DNA of 15,524 nt from Hamiltosporidium magnivora (taxonomy: Eukaryota > Microsporidia > Dubosqiidae). Positions 6,358-15,524 of this stretch are shown here, piece after piece. The notes beneath the pieces were generated by a model. It was not told where the DNA came from. It did not search any database and worked only from the letters and a program-made list of their open reading frames with translations. The position numbers and the translations under genes were made by a program. The stretch covers positions 1 through 15,524 of the forward strand of contig PITI01000271.1 of the NCBI GenBank assembly GCA_004325065.1. Reading direction: 5' to 3'. Numbering within the stretch: the first letter of the stretch is position 1; each line of letters opens with the position of its first letter.

Positions 6358-8284
6358 TCTCTTATTTTAGGTATTTTAAATATTTATTTATATATCGTTT
6401 AATTTCTCTATTTTAGTAAAAAAATGATTAATGAAAAAAAATATGAATTTAATTAGACATTATTTTTATAATTAACAAAAAGGATGCTTAAAAAGAATTT
6501 TTTTTGTAAAGAAATCATAATATGATATTAAAAATAAATTTATCACTTATGCTTTTATCAAGTTTACCTAAATAATTATATATAGAGAATATAAAAATAA
6601 ATAGATTTTTTAATGCCTTATTTGATTGTATTTGAATATTTTTAGAATGATAAATATAGTTTTGAATTTTATGATTTGATATAAATTAATCAATAGAAAT
6701 CAATTCTTTAGCTATTATTTAAAACCTTGAAATATTTTTATTTATTTTTCTAAAAATTTTATACAAAATAATTAAACTTAAAAGCAAATAATATATAAAT
6801 ACTGTATTTTTTAATAAAACTTAAATTATGAAATCCTTTTAAACCTTATAGATACTTCGTTTCAAAAATTATTTTTAGTGAGAGTCTCTAAAAAAAATAG
6901 TTTTCTAACATCAGAATAAGAGCCAATTGAATCTATAAAATAAACTCATTTCATTTTTAGGTAATACATAAAAAAATGATGACATTCATTTGAATAAATA
7001 ATATACGGGATAGAATTTGCTTGCTTTTCTTGACACAAAAAACACCTGAAATAAAACTTGCTTGCAATAATACCAGTGCATGTTTGAAGATTCGAATTTA
7101 AAATATTCGTTTGAAATTTCTGGGAACTTTCTTGTTGCCAAATATCCCAAGATATCTTTATAGAATTAAAACCACCAATCAAATCCCAATAAAGCACAAT
7201 ACATAGTATATTCTTTTAAAAAATATATTGATTTTTTATTGATGGACAAAAATAATTAAAACCAAATGCAAATATATGTAAAGAAAAGGATATATCGAAA
7301 ATTATTTTAATATATAAAAAAATCTTACTAAGAGTAACTACAATTATGTTGAATATGATATGAACCATATAAAAAATATTTAAAAATAGATGCAATGTCT
7401 TATATATGTTCTTTTTTTTTTGAAAAATTTAAAGAAATTCTTTAAAATATATTATATTAGATTTTAATCTAGATTTGCCAAAAGTAAAGTAAATTAGTAA
7501 CTATAGCGATATCAATTCATCATGTATATGTTACCTTCAATTTGAATAATGACCAATTATTCAAATTTACTGCAGTAATTATACTAAAATTGTTCCTTTA
7601 ACTTATGCATATTGAATTAATTATGTTGAATTTATTAGAAATCTAAATATTTTTGAAAATAAAATCATCAAAATCTTTTGATTCATAAAATTTTCTTGAA
7701 AATTATTTTTTGTAAGTCTGTATTTTGATTGCATTCTTATAAGAAGTCATTGGAACATACCAAATCATCAACATAAAAAAATCATAAATTTTAAACTAAG
7801 AAAAAAGCAAACCACCCAAAGAATAACACAGAATATATTTTTTATAAAGTTTTTAATTTGAATTTATCTATGCTTAGAATTCAAACTCATTTGATTCGTA
7901 AAAAAATAGAATAAATATTTGATTTTTCGGTAAACAACCATCGCTGATTCTTTTTTTAAACATAAAAACCCAGTTTAAATAGCAAACTTGTATGGAAAAG
8001 TTTAAAATCATTTTATATCCCTGGCATAATACCATAAATATGATCATAAAATCAGATTTTAAAACTAGATATAAATACATTGTAATTTCAAGAGAGTCAA
8101 TTCGATAGAATAAAAATATATTCAACTATGATTTTTTATTCGAAGTGAAAGTACAATAATTAATTTTTATACACAAATTAAAACGCTTTTATAATGGATT
8201 TTATATAAAAATAAAATTAAATTTTAGAGTGATTTGAACAAAATGTAGATTTTTTATATTTATAACTATTCAAAAATTATTCTG
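6358..8284. other. AT-rich gene desert
   Basis: This 1.9-kb stretch has no gene I can support. It is low in G and C, with long A and T runs (near 7409-7420 for instance). Two minus-strand open frames of 83 codons (6946-7197 and 7874-8125) are near chance length for this composition. Neither shows a family motif apart from a C-x2-C near the end of the first. It probably holds old, eroded mobile-element sequence. Confidence 0.5.
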
Positions 8285-8960
8285 ATTGGTTTTACTGCTG
8301 GCTTACGTATTTTAACCGAAAAGAATTCCACAAAGAGGCTCCTCTGACTACAAGCCAATCACTTCTAGGCCCAACCTTTATAAGTTAACGTCATAGTGCG
8401 TAACGAAAGTCGTTCAAGTTGAAGTGGAAAGGCGAGGATTACTTGCAGAGAAGCAATTAGGGGCGGTAATTGGTGTGCAAAAAGCGAAAGAGCAAGCTCT
8501 ACTATGTATCGTTCTTAATAAAGAGTATGAAAACAATCTTAAAGCAACGTGGATTCATGTCAAAAAAGCTTTTGATTTAATATAATGCAAATTTGACTCA
8601 ATGCATGGAAACCTTAATTTACCTGATTTGATTCTTATAATTTATTAAGGTAATTATATCAAAATGAAAAATTTAGATATCAGTAAGACCTGAAAAAATC
8701 ATGGGAAAGAATGTTGAGAGAGAGATTCTGCAAGGAGATAGTTTGTCACCATTTGTTTGTGTTGTGTATGGATCCATTAAGCCGAAAGCTTAATGAAAAA
8801 TACACAATAGTGACAGTACAAACAGATGCAGATTCTCACACCACCATCTCTTGTTACTTGATCATCTTAAGCTCTTTGCCAAGGATAGTCAAACATTGGA
8901 AGAGATGTCGGTGGAGATTAAGAAATTTATGAATAATATAGGATTAGAAATAAAAAAAGG
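8285..8960 (+). pseudogene. Reverse transcriptase domain remnant of copy B
   Basis: Pieces in several frames assemble into the fingers and palm of a LINE reverse transcriptase: RRGLLAEKQLGAV near 8435; the motif A equivalent W-I-H-V-K-K-A-F-D-L at 8550-8579; EILQGDSLSP at 8722-8751; VLCMDPLSRKLN from about 8758; and the motif C equivalent L-L-D-H-L-K-L-F-A from 8854. In active enzymes motif A carries Asp where His is now seen, and motif C is (F/Y)-x-D-D. Both catalytic changes, plus stops such as the TAA near 8581, show that the domain is dead. Confidence 0.85.
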
Positions 8961-9559
8961 AAGTCAGCCATAATTGATCCGTGTTTTGAAGATACTGCTA
9001 CTCCTCTTGAAGGTATAGGTGTTTATAAATATATTGAAATAATAGAAGATAGCAGAGAAATCCTAACAAGAAATTCGTTTGATGAAGTACAAAGCAAATC
9101 ATAGAGTTAAAAAACTTTGGGCCCAAAATTGAATGCAAAAAATTTATTTTCTGCAATTAAGTAACATTCGACATTTTTAAACAACTACCACTTGGATGTA
9201 ATTCGTCTTAAATCGGCCGACTTTTCTAAGTTAGATGTTGCCGTACGTGCGGTGTTGATGAATAATAAGATACATCATCGATCAGGGTGCAAAGAGAGTT
9301 TGTACCTTCCTAGGATTGAAATTGGAAGAGGTTTTCATAGTGTTAAGGTATGAAGCAAATATGGGCTTCTGTAACTCTCGAATTGTCTGGAAAAAAGTAA
9401 AGAAATATGAACTAGAAGATCAGCAATACTCAAACTGGAGAATAATAATAAAACCCATCTTCCACTAATAAAAAGCTTCTTAAAAGTAAATTAATGGCCG
9501 GTAGAAGAAGTCTCGCAGAAGAATTTAGAAGAAGCTCAACTTGCAAAATTATATAACGA

Positions 9560-10066
9560 AATAGGAAAAATAAACTTCACAGAAAGTTATATAATGCAAG
9601 AAAAAATCGACTTGTAAGTGTTTGTGACTCTTCAAAATGGCTGAATAAAGGGGAGATTAGGCGCTAATAAAGCAGTATTCTGCTATATCCAGGAAAGAAA
9701 TGTATTCTGGAATGCAGAAGATGCGTATCAACACTGCAACCAGTCTAGGAAAAGAGTAGATCATCTAGCAGCTCGATGTGAGAAAATGCTAGGTCGTGAC
9801 TATACCAGACTGCATCATAAAGTGGTTAGATGCCTACACCCACTTTCTTAAATATATATAAGTTTAAGTCTTCAAACGGTTCGAATTCAACGGGGGAAGG
9901 AATTATTGAAAACGAACATGCGGAGATAAGAGTAGATATCAGAATAAAAACTTATCTCAAGATTCTGAATAATAGACCCGACATATTTATTTTAGATATG
10001 AAAAAGAATAAGATAACAATCATTGATGCAAGATTCACTTCAAATAGTGAAAGCTTAAAAACTTAA
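9560..10066 (+). pseudogene. Zinc knuckle and restriction-like endonuclease remnant of copy B
   Basis: After KLYNARKN near 9590 and AVFCYIQ near 9675 comes C-R-R-C at 9713-9724, then D-H-L-A-A-R-C (His codon 9762-9764, Cys codon 9777-9779) and HHKVVRC ending at 9833. This is the CCHC knuckle of R2/R4-type elements. The endonuclease core follows in one open frame to 10066: EHAEIRVDIRIK near 9925, then R-P-D at 9974-9982 and D-M-K-K-N-K-I-T-I-I-D, the PD...D/E-x-K-type active-site layout. The frame breaks between the knuckle halves. Confidence 0.85.
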
Positions 10067-10538
10067 GAAGTATGAACTGCTATCCAATGAGCTGTGTTTT
10101 ATTGATAAAGTCTAGTTTTGATATAATCCCGTATGTGATGAATTGGGAAGATATTGTGACAAAATACCATAAGTCACACTTAAAAAGACTGCGAATACCC
10201 CTAATGTAGAGATATACATTCAGTCCATAGTACTTGAGAAAAGTTCGAAATAATTTCCCTCGATGTACGAAGCGGGCTTGAGTCAATACCAAATGCCGAA
10301 GAGAGCCGGGAAGAGCGCCAATTGGTGTTTCTGTTGATCTGGAATACAAGCGAAACTACCCTGCTTTTTAAAAGAGTGGATTTCGAACAATATGTTGTTA
10401 GACATGTTAAAAAAAATATAATTCCCTTCTTATTTTAGACGGAGAACCACAGTAAAAGAACCTACGATAAAGATAAATGAAGATTCGAATTTAGAAGAAG
10501 AAAGAGTGGATGTCCAGGAAGTAGAAAAAAAGACCTAA

Positions 10539-11098
10539 AACTGTGAAAATGATTTTAATTCAGTAATATATTGAATTAAAATTCGAGCAATCAATTGATT
10601 AAAATTATTTAAAGCATTTTTACTGTTATTTTCTTTTCTTTTTATAGTTGAAGTACCGAACGAAAGCGAGTTAATATTAAAGAATAGTACATAAACTACA
10701 CCTAATTACTGTTATATTCACACTTTAATGTTCATTTTGTTAATTAAACATATATTTTGTAGATATTTTGCTAAGTTTTGTAATTTGCTTTTTTTAAGAA
10801 TTTAAAGAAGATAGGTTCGAAGCTGCAAGTAAAAAAATAGCTTTAGTTATGCCATCGTGATGTACCGTCTCTTTTTTTCTTTAAAATGCTATAATTGAGC
10901 CATAGTAAGTTAAGATACGATAATTATCATAATCATTAGATCGATCTTCGAAGAAAAAACCATAAAAATAATGTAAATATGGTTTTTTTTTATGTAATAT
11001 TGTTCAAGTTTTAGAAATAAAACCACAACTATAAGATTTATATCAGATATATCGGATTTTTTTAGAGAAGAACTAAATATATTAGATAGCAAAAAATT
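10539..11098. other. Intergenic region between retrotransposon copy B and the orphan secreted-protein gene
   Basis: No gene is supported. It contains an 11-bp perfect inverted repeat at 10552-10582 just after the retrotransposon stop and long T runs. The right end is the promoter region of the 11109 gene. Confidence 0.5.
10552..10582 (+). repeat. 11-bp inverted repeat with 9-nt loop after the retrotransposon stop
   Basis: The arm attttaattca at 10552-10562 is matched exactly by its reverse complement at 10572-10582. It begins 13 bases past the ORF-tail stop, so it could be a hairpin in the element's 3' UTR. Because it is A+T only apart from one C-G pair, chance is a fair alternative. Confidence 0.4.
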
Positions 11099-11102
11099 AC
11101 CC
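11099..11102 (+). promoter_or_regulatory. CCC-type start-proximal motif of the 651-residue orphan gene
   Basis: TTACCC ends six bases before the ATG at 11109. It parallels the TTACCCC before the TAH18-like start at 2796 and is typical of microsporidian genes. It fixes the start choice. Confidence 0.6.
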
Positions 11103-11108
11103 ATAAAT

Positions 11109-13064
11109 ATGTTTTTTTTGTTTCATATCATGCATATTTTTTTTAGTAATGCCGAAGCATCTCCTATTCCAAAAAAATGTAAAAAATCTGACTCACGACA
11201 TGTCGAATTCGAACATCCGAATCAAAAAAACAGGAAAAATAATCCAAATCATTGTGATGTTGGGAATATTTTTTCGTTAGCAGCTAAAGACATAAAATTA
11301 TTTCAGAAAAATGATTCATTAAAACGATCAAACGAAAGGAAAGAAGTCAATGATAGAACCAAAGGCGATCCAGAACAAATAGAAGAAGAAAAATCAACAG
11401 CAATTTCTCAAATCCCTTTTATTCAGATAAATAATCTATTCGCAAAAAATCCGGAAATCAACTTTGAACATAAAGCTTCTGAAGTATTTAGTTTTGGTGA
11501 TGAGCCGTTAAACAATGTTCAAAGTTTTCCACAGACCAAATTACCGTCATTCAAAACGGTTTTTCCAAAACAATTTTATGATTACGAAAATCTAGAATCA
11601 ACTAAAATTGAATCCAGGACGCAAAGTACATCGGAAAAGCAAATTTTCTACTTTGATATTTCTATTAGATCAGAAAATTCAGTTTTAGAAAATATTAAAG
11701 AACATTCTTTTGATGATGAAACTCCGTGTATAAATGAAGCACAAGGATTCTGTTCCGAAATAGAAAACAAAGATTCGGAACCCAATGGAGAAATTGAGTC
11801 TGATTTCGACAAAAATAATAGTTCATTACAAGTCAATCATACTCAAAGAAAACATGACCAGGGGATTGATTTTTCAAATGTATGCGAATCAAGATGGCCA
11901 TATAATAATATTAAGATACAAAACCGAGATATAGTTATTGAAAAATTTGCTATAGAAATGACAAACAAAGTCTCTACCACCTTACAAAACGAACTAAGTT
12001 TAATTATTCAAGAAGAACTAGGGGGAAAACTTAATAAACAAGACAATTCAACAGGTGTTGATCTGGGTGAGCCTGAAATTTTATCTAATCTTCAGAAAGA
12101 AAACGAAAGGTTTTTTACTAAGGAACTCAAAACAAATGAAGACTTCGAAGAAATTGTAGAGCATGGTAAAAGGCTTGTTAAATTTGAGGCTAATTCTTAT
12201 TTGAATCCAAGAACATCCGATGAAATGCAAAAGGCCCAAGGATTTAATTTAATTAATTATTCGCATGACTTTAAAAACACCAAAATTCATTTTATTGTTC
12301 CAGAAATAAAATATCTTTTAAATTCATTTGAAAAGAATGACAACAGCATTATTTTAAAAGGCCATGCATTATTGGTAGATTATTATTGTAAAATAATCAA
12401 GATTTTAGCAAATCTGATTTTCGAAAACAATATAAATGCTAATAAAAATAAAACAAAGGAAGAAAATAACGAGGCAAAAATTCTAATGAACAGAAGAATT
12501 TTCTTTTTAAGAAAATTACTTGCGGAATTATATATTTTATTCCAAAATGAATTCAATAAGGTAGAAATATACAGAATTTTAAACATGATAAATTATTTTT
12601 CAACATTAGTTCGAAATAATCGCTCATATTTTAGAAGATTGCCTTGTATGCTAAAATTACGGTATATTTTTAGATTTCTATTCGATCCCGACTCAAAACC
12701 TAATAATAATTTTTTAGCGGAATTGATTCAAGATATAAATAATATATATACCGAAAATAAAACTGAAAATTTAGAAATGTTTTTTCAAAAAAAATTGACT
12801 GATCTTTTTTATAATTATTACTGTTTACCTATATATTATGAGAAAGTTTTAACTATTATTAATGGCTATAAAATTTATCCCAATATAAGAAATATTTTGG
12901 ATCGAGAAACAAAAAAAATAAAAGACCTTCATAAACAAACATGTATGAACAGTACTGCAGAAAATGCAGAAGCGTATTTGAACGTAAAGTTGGAAGAATT
13001 TATGGAATTAGAACGCACTTTAAGTTATTTAGAAAAAAAATATTGTCGAAAGTTATTTTCCTAA
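11109..13064 (+). CDS. Orphan protein with a signal-peptide-like N-terminus
   Basis: The 651-residue product is one uninterrupted frame with a start supported by ACCC at 11099-11102. Residues 1-17 (MFFLFHIMHIFFSNAEA) are hydrophobic and end in A-E-A before S-P-I-P-K-K, like a cleaved signal peptide. Residues 18 to about 260 are polar, charged and probably disordered, with a Glu/Lys/Ser-rich character and few hydrophobic runs. From about 280 to the end the pattern becomes helical, with amphipathic stretches at about 282-312, 412-435, 462-482 and 490-505, and long charged helices near 600-651 that may form a coiled coil. No second membrane span is obvious. I recognise no domain. The layout (secreted, disordered then helical, no known relative) is common among microsporidian host-exported or spore-wall proteins, but this role is inference. 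It lacks the tandem-repeat inserts seen in RSE1 and TAH18. Confidence 0.8.
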   Translation: MFFLFHIMHIFFSNAEASPIPKKCKKSDSRHVEFEHPNQKNRKNNPNHCDVGNIFSLAAKDIKLFQKNDSLKRSNERKEVNDRTKGDPEQIEEEKSTAISQIPFIQINNLFAKNPEINFEHKASEVFSFGDEPLNNVQSFPQTKLPSFKTVFPKQFYDYENLESTKIESRTQSTSEKQIFYFDISIRSENSVLENIKEHSFDDETPCINEAQGFCSEIENKDSEPNGEIESDFDKNNSSLQVNHTQRKHDQGIDFSNVCESRWPYNNIKIQNRDIVIEKFAIEMTNKVSTTLQNELSLIIQEELGGKLNKQDNSTGVDLGEPEILSNLQKENERFFTKELKTNEDFEEIVEHGKRLVKFEANSYLNPRTSDEMQKAQGFNLINYSHDFKNTKIHFIVPEIKYLLNSFEKNDNSIILKGHALLVDYYCKIIKILANLIFENNINANKNKTKEENNEAKILMNRRIFFLRKLLAELYILFQNEFNKVEIYRILNMINYFSTLVRNNRSYFRRLPCMLKLRYIFRFLFDPDSKPNNNFLAELIQDINNIYTENKTENLEMFFQKKLTDLFYNYYCLPIYYEKVLTIINGYKIYPNIRNILDRETKKIKDLHKQTCMNSTAENAEAYLNVKLEEFMELERTLSYLEKKYCRKLFS

Positions 13065-13348
13065 ATTATTTGAAAAAGGAGGCGTTGGTTATATCGATAA
13101 TGTAGTATGCAAGATCATAGATAATCATCATAAAAAAGATATATAGAAATTTTTTTATCAATTAAATAAAATTGCATCTTAAAATCTATTTTATTTTTTA
13201 ATTTTATTTCCATACAGTTCTAATTCTTGAAATTTTTATTTTTTGATATCCGCTAGACTTTAAACCCATTACTCTTTTGAAAATTATCAGCTAGGCTAAG
13301 ATTCGATTTCGATGTGTTAAATTAATTTTTTAATTTGAATCATCACAT
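13065..13348. other. Spacer downstream of the orphan gene
   Basis: No gene is seen. An AATAAA in the plus orientation lies near 13165, about 100 bases past the stop, and could be the polyadenylation signal. Confidence 0.4.
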
Positions 13349-14018
13349 CTTTTCAAAACAGGGGCAAGTGAAATATTGTTGTAATGACATTTACGCAGTT
13401 CTAGGCTTAACATAAATAACTGCACAGCAACACTCTATCCGCACTCCTTAAAATACCTATATTTCTAATCATTATATCTAAGAGGTGTGTAAATACAATC
13501 AATGAGCAAGAAAGTTGCCTGGGATTCGCTAAAGTTCATTGCATGAGGTGTGAGTATATGTCAAACCCACCCTGGGCTCTCCCAAGACTATGCGGCGCTT
13601 TCATTTACTTTCCACTTTCCAAACCCAACAAGCATTGCTAAGATATATTTCGAAGACTTACATGGGTCCAGTTAGACAGTGCAATGCTATACCAACAGAT
13701 ATAACCTGCTATTAAACTCTTCTGACTTTAAAGATTTTTATATCTCTTAAGCGCTTAGTCTTCGAACACGAGTGAGCAAGACCAGGTTTCTAGGGTTTCA
13801 CATAAAAATTATCTACAAGTCTAGCTGCGGTCTGCTATCCAGTTACAAAAAAAACTCAAAATAGATTTGCGGAAAACCAATCGCTTTTTCGTAGACTTTT
13901 CTTCCTACAATCTTTCATACAATAACTGAAAATGTAGTGTGGTTTTATTCCTAGACAAATTCAAAGAATATTTCATAGATCAATTCCACCCATTGATTGC
14001 CAAACAGATAGTTTTTTA
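13349..14018 (-). repeat. Family-2 repeat, copy 2: decayed element of unknown type
   Basis: This is the partner of 4591-5270, 670 bp against 680 bp, in the same orientation. Its minus strand reads KNYLFGNQWVELIYEIFFEF from about 14010, GRKVYEKAIGFPQI near 13900, GYICWYSIALS near 13695, VIYVKPRTA near 13410, and FTCPCFEKM near 13355. The blocks matching copy 1 do so at amino-acid level in the same frames, so the common ancestor encoded a protein. Stops and frameshifts are frequent. Family unknown. Confidence 0.7.
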
Positions 14019-14195
14019 TGTATTTATCCTCACTCTACCTTAAGGTAAAAAAATATAATTTCGATAGTACAAATGATGCCTAGATAACAACTTACAAAAA
14101 TTTAACTCAAACCAAGTTTTTCTTTAAATCTTTGAATCAAAACGAAATCTTATAACATAACAGATTCAAGTATATTTAAGTAATAAGACGAATCT

Positions 14196-14504
14196 ATGTG
14201 TTCAACAGTGAAAATTCAAGGTTTAATAGTCAAAAAATTCACTTTTGTTTATTTAAAATTTTTAATATTTCAAAAGAACTACCCTACTTGTTTGTATACT
14301 GTACAAATAAAAAAACCACATAAATTACAATGTAAAAAAGAGATTTGCAACTGTAAAAATAAATATAAATCTATCATATATAAATTAGTAAAAAAATCGA
14401 AAATATTTTTAAATCAAATTAATACGAAGAATCCGCAAAATCTCCTTTTAATTTTTTTGGAATCTAGAAAACTTTTTTTAAGATCAACTGTTCAAAGAAT
14501 ATAA
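14196..14504 (+). CDS. Small hypothetical ORF, doubtful
   Basis: This is a 102-codon frame beginning with ATG, Lys-rich and basic, with a small cysteine cluster (C-K-K-E-I-C-N-C at about 46-53). No CCC motif precedes the ATG, no domain is recognised, and the length is only slightly above what chance gives in DNA of this composition. It lies between two decayed elements. It may be a real small basic protein or a random frame. Confidence 0.25.
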   Translation: MCSTVKIQGLIVKKFTFVYLKFLIFQKNYPTCLYTVQIKKPHKLQCKKEICNCKNKYKSIIYKLVKKSKIFLNQINTKNPQNLLLIFLESRKLFLRSTVQRI

Positions 14505-14710
14505 AGTTCTAGAAATATATGAAAAAATTAAACTTTTTCTTGTAGTTCATTTATAAAAACTCAAACATATGTTTCAGATATGAGGTTTACTAAGTTTATT
14601 AGATTTTATTCAATAAAATTCAAGTTAATAAACTTTATCTCTCTTATATTATTTCTTCTAATATCTCAATCACTCTACGCCCTCCTTTGATTCCACTCTT
14701 CATTAATATT
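14505..14710. other. Spacer holding the probable 3' flank of retrotransposon copy C
   Basis: This is AT-rich sequence just downstream (minus orientation) of the last recognisable codon of copy C. No gene is seen. It may contain the element's 3' UTR and insertion junction, but I cannot fix the boundary. Confidence 0.35.
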
Positions 14711-15524
14711 TTATTGCTGGTTTTCTACTGTGAAAAAGCTATCTAAAACATCAAGAGGTAAATGTTTTTTTGTATGTAGTCTTTTAAAACTATTTTCCTC
14801 GTTATAAAATGCTTTTAAAAAAGGTACCGGTCGTTTATGCATCTCAGCTTGTTTAATAACGCCTAATGGCGTTCTCTCTTAACTCTCTTCGACATTTGGT
14901 CCCGACGCCTGTTCTTTTCGTCGATCGCACGAAATCATTTCGACAGTCTTCTTGAGTAATCTCGAATGAGCGCGTGAGTCTCTATATTCATGGGTGTTTG
15001 TAGTCTTTTGAGGTATGAATTATGGTATTTTGTCACAATACCGTCTCAGATAATAAATATGAGATTATCTCAATATTACATTTATAAATAAGTATAAATT
15101 TATTTGCTGATAAGTGAATCTTCCTAGGCTTCTCTGTTTAAACTATTTAAAGAGAGTCTTAAAAAGGGATTTATACTTAAATGAGGTTTATATTATTTTG
15201 GCTCTTATCCCAAATAAATATATATGTCCTATTATTCCAAGGTTTGAGATCGATTTTTAGTCTGATGTCTACTCTTATCTCTGTATACTCGTTATCTAAT
15301 TTCTTATAGGAATGACTCCTAATACGGTTTGAAGACCCAAAATGATATCTATTTAGTAACAAACCAGGTTTGCATCTTACCCCCTCATTATATAGTTTAG
15401 TATAGTAGTGCCCGAGAATTTTTTCACATTTCATTTTAAATAGTCTATGTTTTTCTATACGTGTTGCAGTATTGATACACACCTTCTGTACACCAGAATA
15501 CATTTATATCCTGGATATAGCAGA
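14711..15524 (-). mobile_element. Non-LTR retrotransposon copy C (R4/Dong-like), decayed, continues past the right edge
   Basis: The minus strand enters at the right edge with the shared FCYIQD block. It then has an open frame from 15503 to 15177 covering the zinc-knuckle region (K-C-E-K-I-L-G-H-Y-Y, then YNEGVRC), S-N-R-I-R-S-H-S, and DNEYTEIRVDIRLK. The endonuclease site reads N-N-R-T-Y-I-F where copies A and B have N-N-R-P-D-I-F, so the catalytic Asp is lost. Further on, DGIVTKYHNSYLKRLQTP appears near 15035, and a 55-codon open tail at 14878-14711 starts ERTPLGVIKQ and ends at TAA. Copy B has the matching R-A-P-I-G-V near 10313. This copy is the least broken through the knuckle and endonuclease linker. 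Confidence 0.85.

Larger units (their letters stand above)
8285..10538 (+). mobile_element. Non-LTR retrotransposon copy B (R4/Dong-like), decayed
   Basis: This is the longest copy of the element in the window, read on the plus strand through many frameshifts and stops. In order it shows reverse transcriptase remnants from about 8290 to 8960, a thumb/linker region with AIN..A.STFN near 9155 and HHRSGCKESLYLPRIEIGRG near 9275-9335 (a strong signature of R4-like elements), a CCHC zinc knuckle at 9713-9779, a restriction-like endonuclease at 9905-10030, W-E-D-I-V-T-K-Y-H-K near 10145, and a C-terminal tail KEPTIKINEDSNLEEE ending with TAA at 10536-10538. The N-terminal part of the ORF is not recognisable, so the copy is 5'-truncated or eroded beyond 8285. 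The R4 clade encodes one ORF with a C-terminal endonuclease and inserts by target-primed reverse transcription. This copy cannot move itself. Confidence 0.9.

Noticed and set aside
7874..8125. Minus-strand 83-codon hydrophobic frame
   Set aside because: Near chance length in this composition, no start motif, no domain. A shared F-Y-E-S-(N/K)-(E/D)-F block with the minus strand near 7670 is too short to call a family.
10080..10349. Minus-strand 89-codon frame
   Set aside because: It lies opposite the retrotransposon copy B C-terminal region, whose plus-strand reading matches copies A and C.
12383..12586. Minus-strand 67-codon frame within the orphan gene
   Set aside because: It is antisense to the helical part of the 651-codon frame; Phe/Leu-rich because the sense strand is Lys/Glu-rich.
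1..15524. tRNA, rRNA, CRISPR array or bacterial-type operon signals
   Set aside because: None was recognised; the motifs and element types are eukaryotic.

Overview
The window looks like microsporidian nuclear DNA from a species with an expanded, repeat-rich genome. It is very AT-rich with intron-poor genes. Two coding regions have a CCC-type motif a few bases upstream of the ATG, as is known for microsporidian genes. The proteins are divergent and padded with low-complexity inserts, and decayed transposable elements fill most of the space between genes. A Hamiltosporidium-like genome is my best guess, but this is inference.

Layout, left to right. Bases 3-1511 (+) hold the C-terminal part of a spliceosomal SF3b subunit 3 (RSE1/SF3B3) homologue that runs off the left edge. 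Bases 1739-2760 (-) hold a decayed 3' fragment of an R4/Dong-like non-LTR retrotransposon (copy A). Bases 2796-4343 (+) encode a TAH18/NDOR1-like reductase that has FAD and NADPH domains but no flavodoxin domain. Bases 4591-5270 are the first copy of an unidentified ~0.67 kb repeat (family 2). Bases 5662-6357 (-) encode a multi-pass membrane protein. Its frame reopens directly after the stop codon for another helix and an acidic tail, and a candidate 21-nt intron spans that stop. Bases 6358-8284 are an AT-rich desert. Bases 8285-10538 (+) hold the longest retrotransposon copy (B), with reverse transcriptase, zinc knuckle and restriction-like endonuclease remnants. Bases 11109-13064 (+) encode a 651-residue orphan protein with a signal-peptide-like start. 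Bases 13349-14018 are the second family-2 copy. Bases 14196-14504 hold a weak small ORF. Bases 14711-15524 (-) hold retrotransposon copy C, which runs off the right edge.

The genes do not form a pathway. RSE1 implies a working spliceosome, which makes the candidate micro-intron plausible. TAH18 normally feeds electrons to Dre2 in cytosolic iron-sulfur assembly. The rest is lineage-specific or mobile-element debris. No rRNA, tRNA or CRISPR array was recognised.
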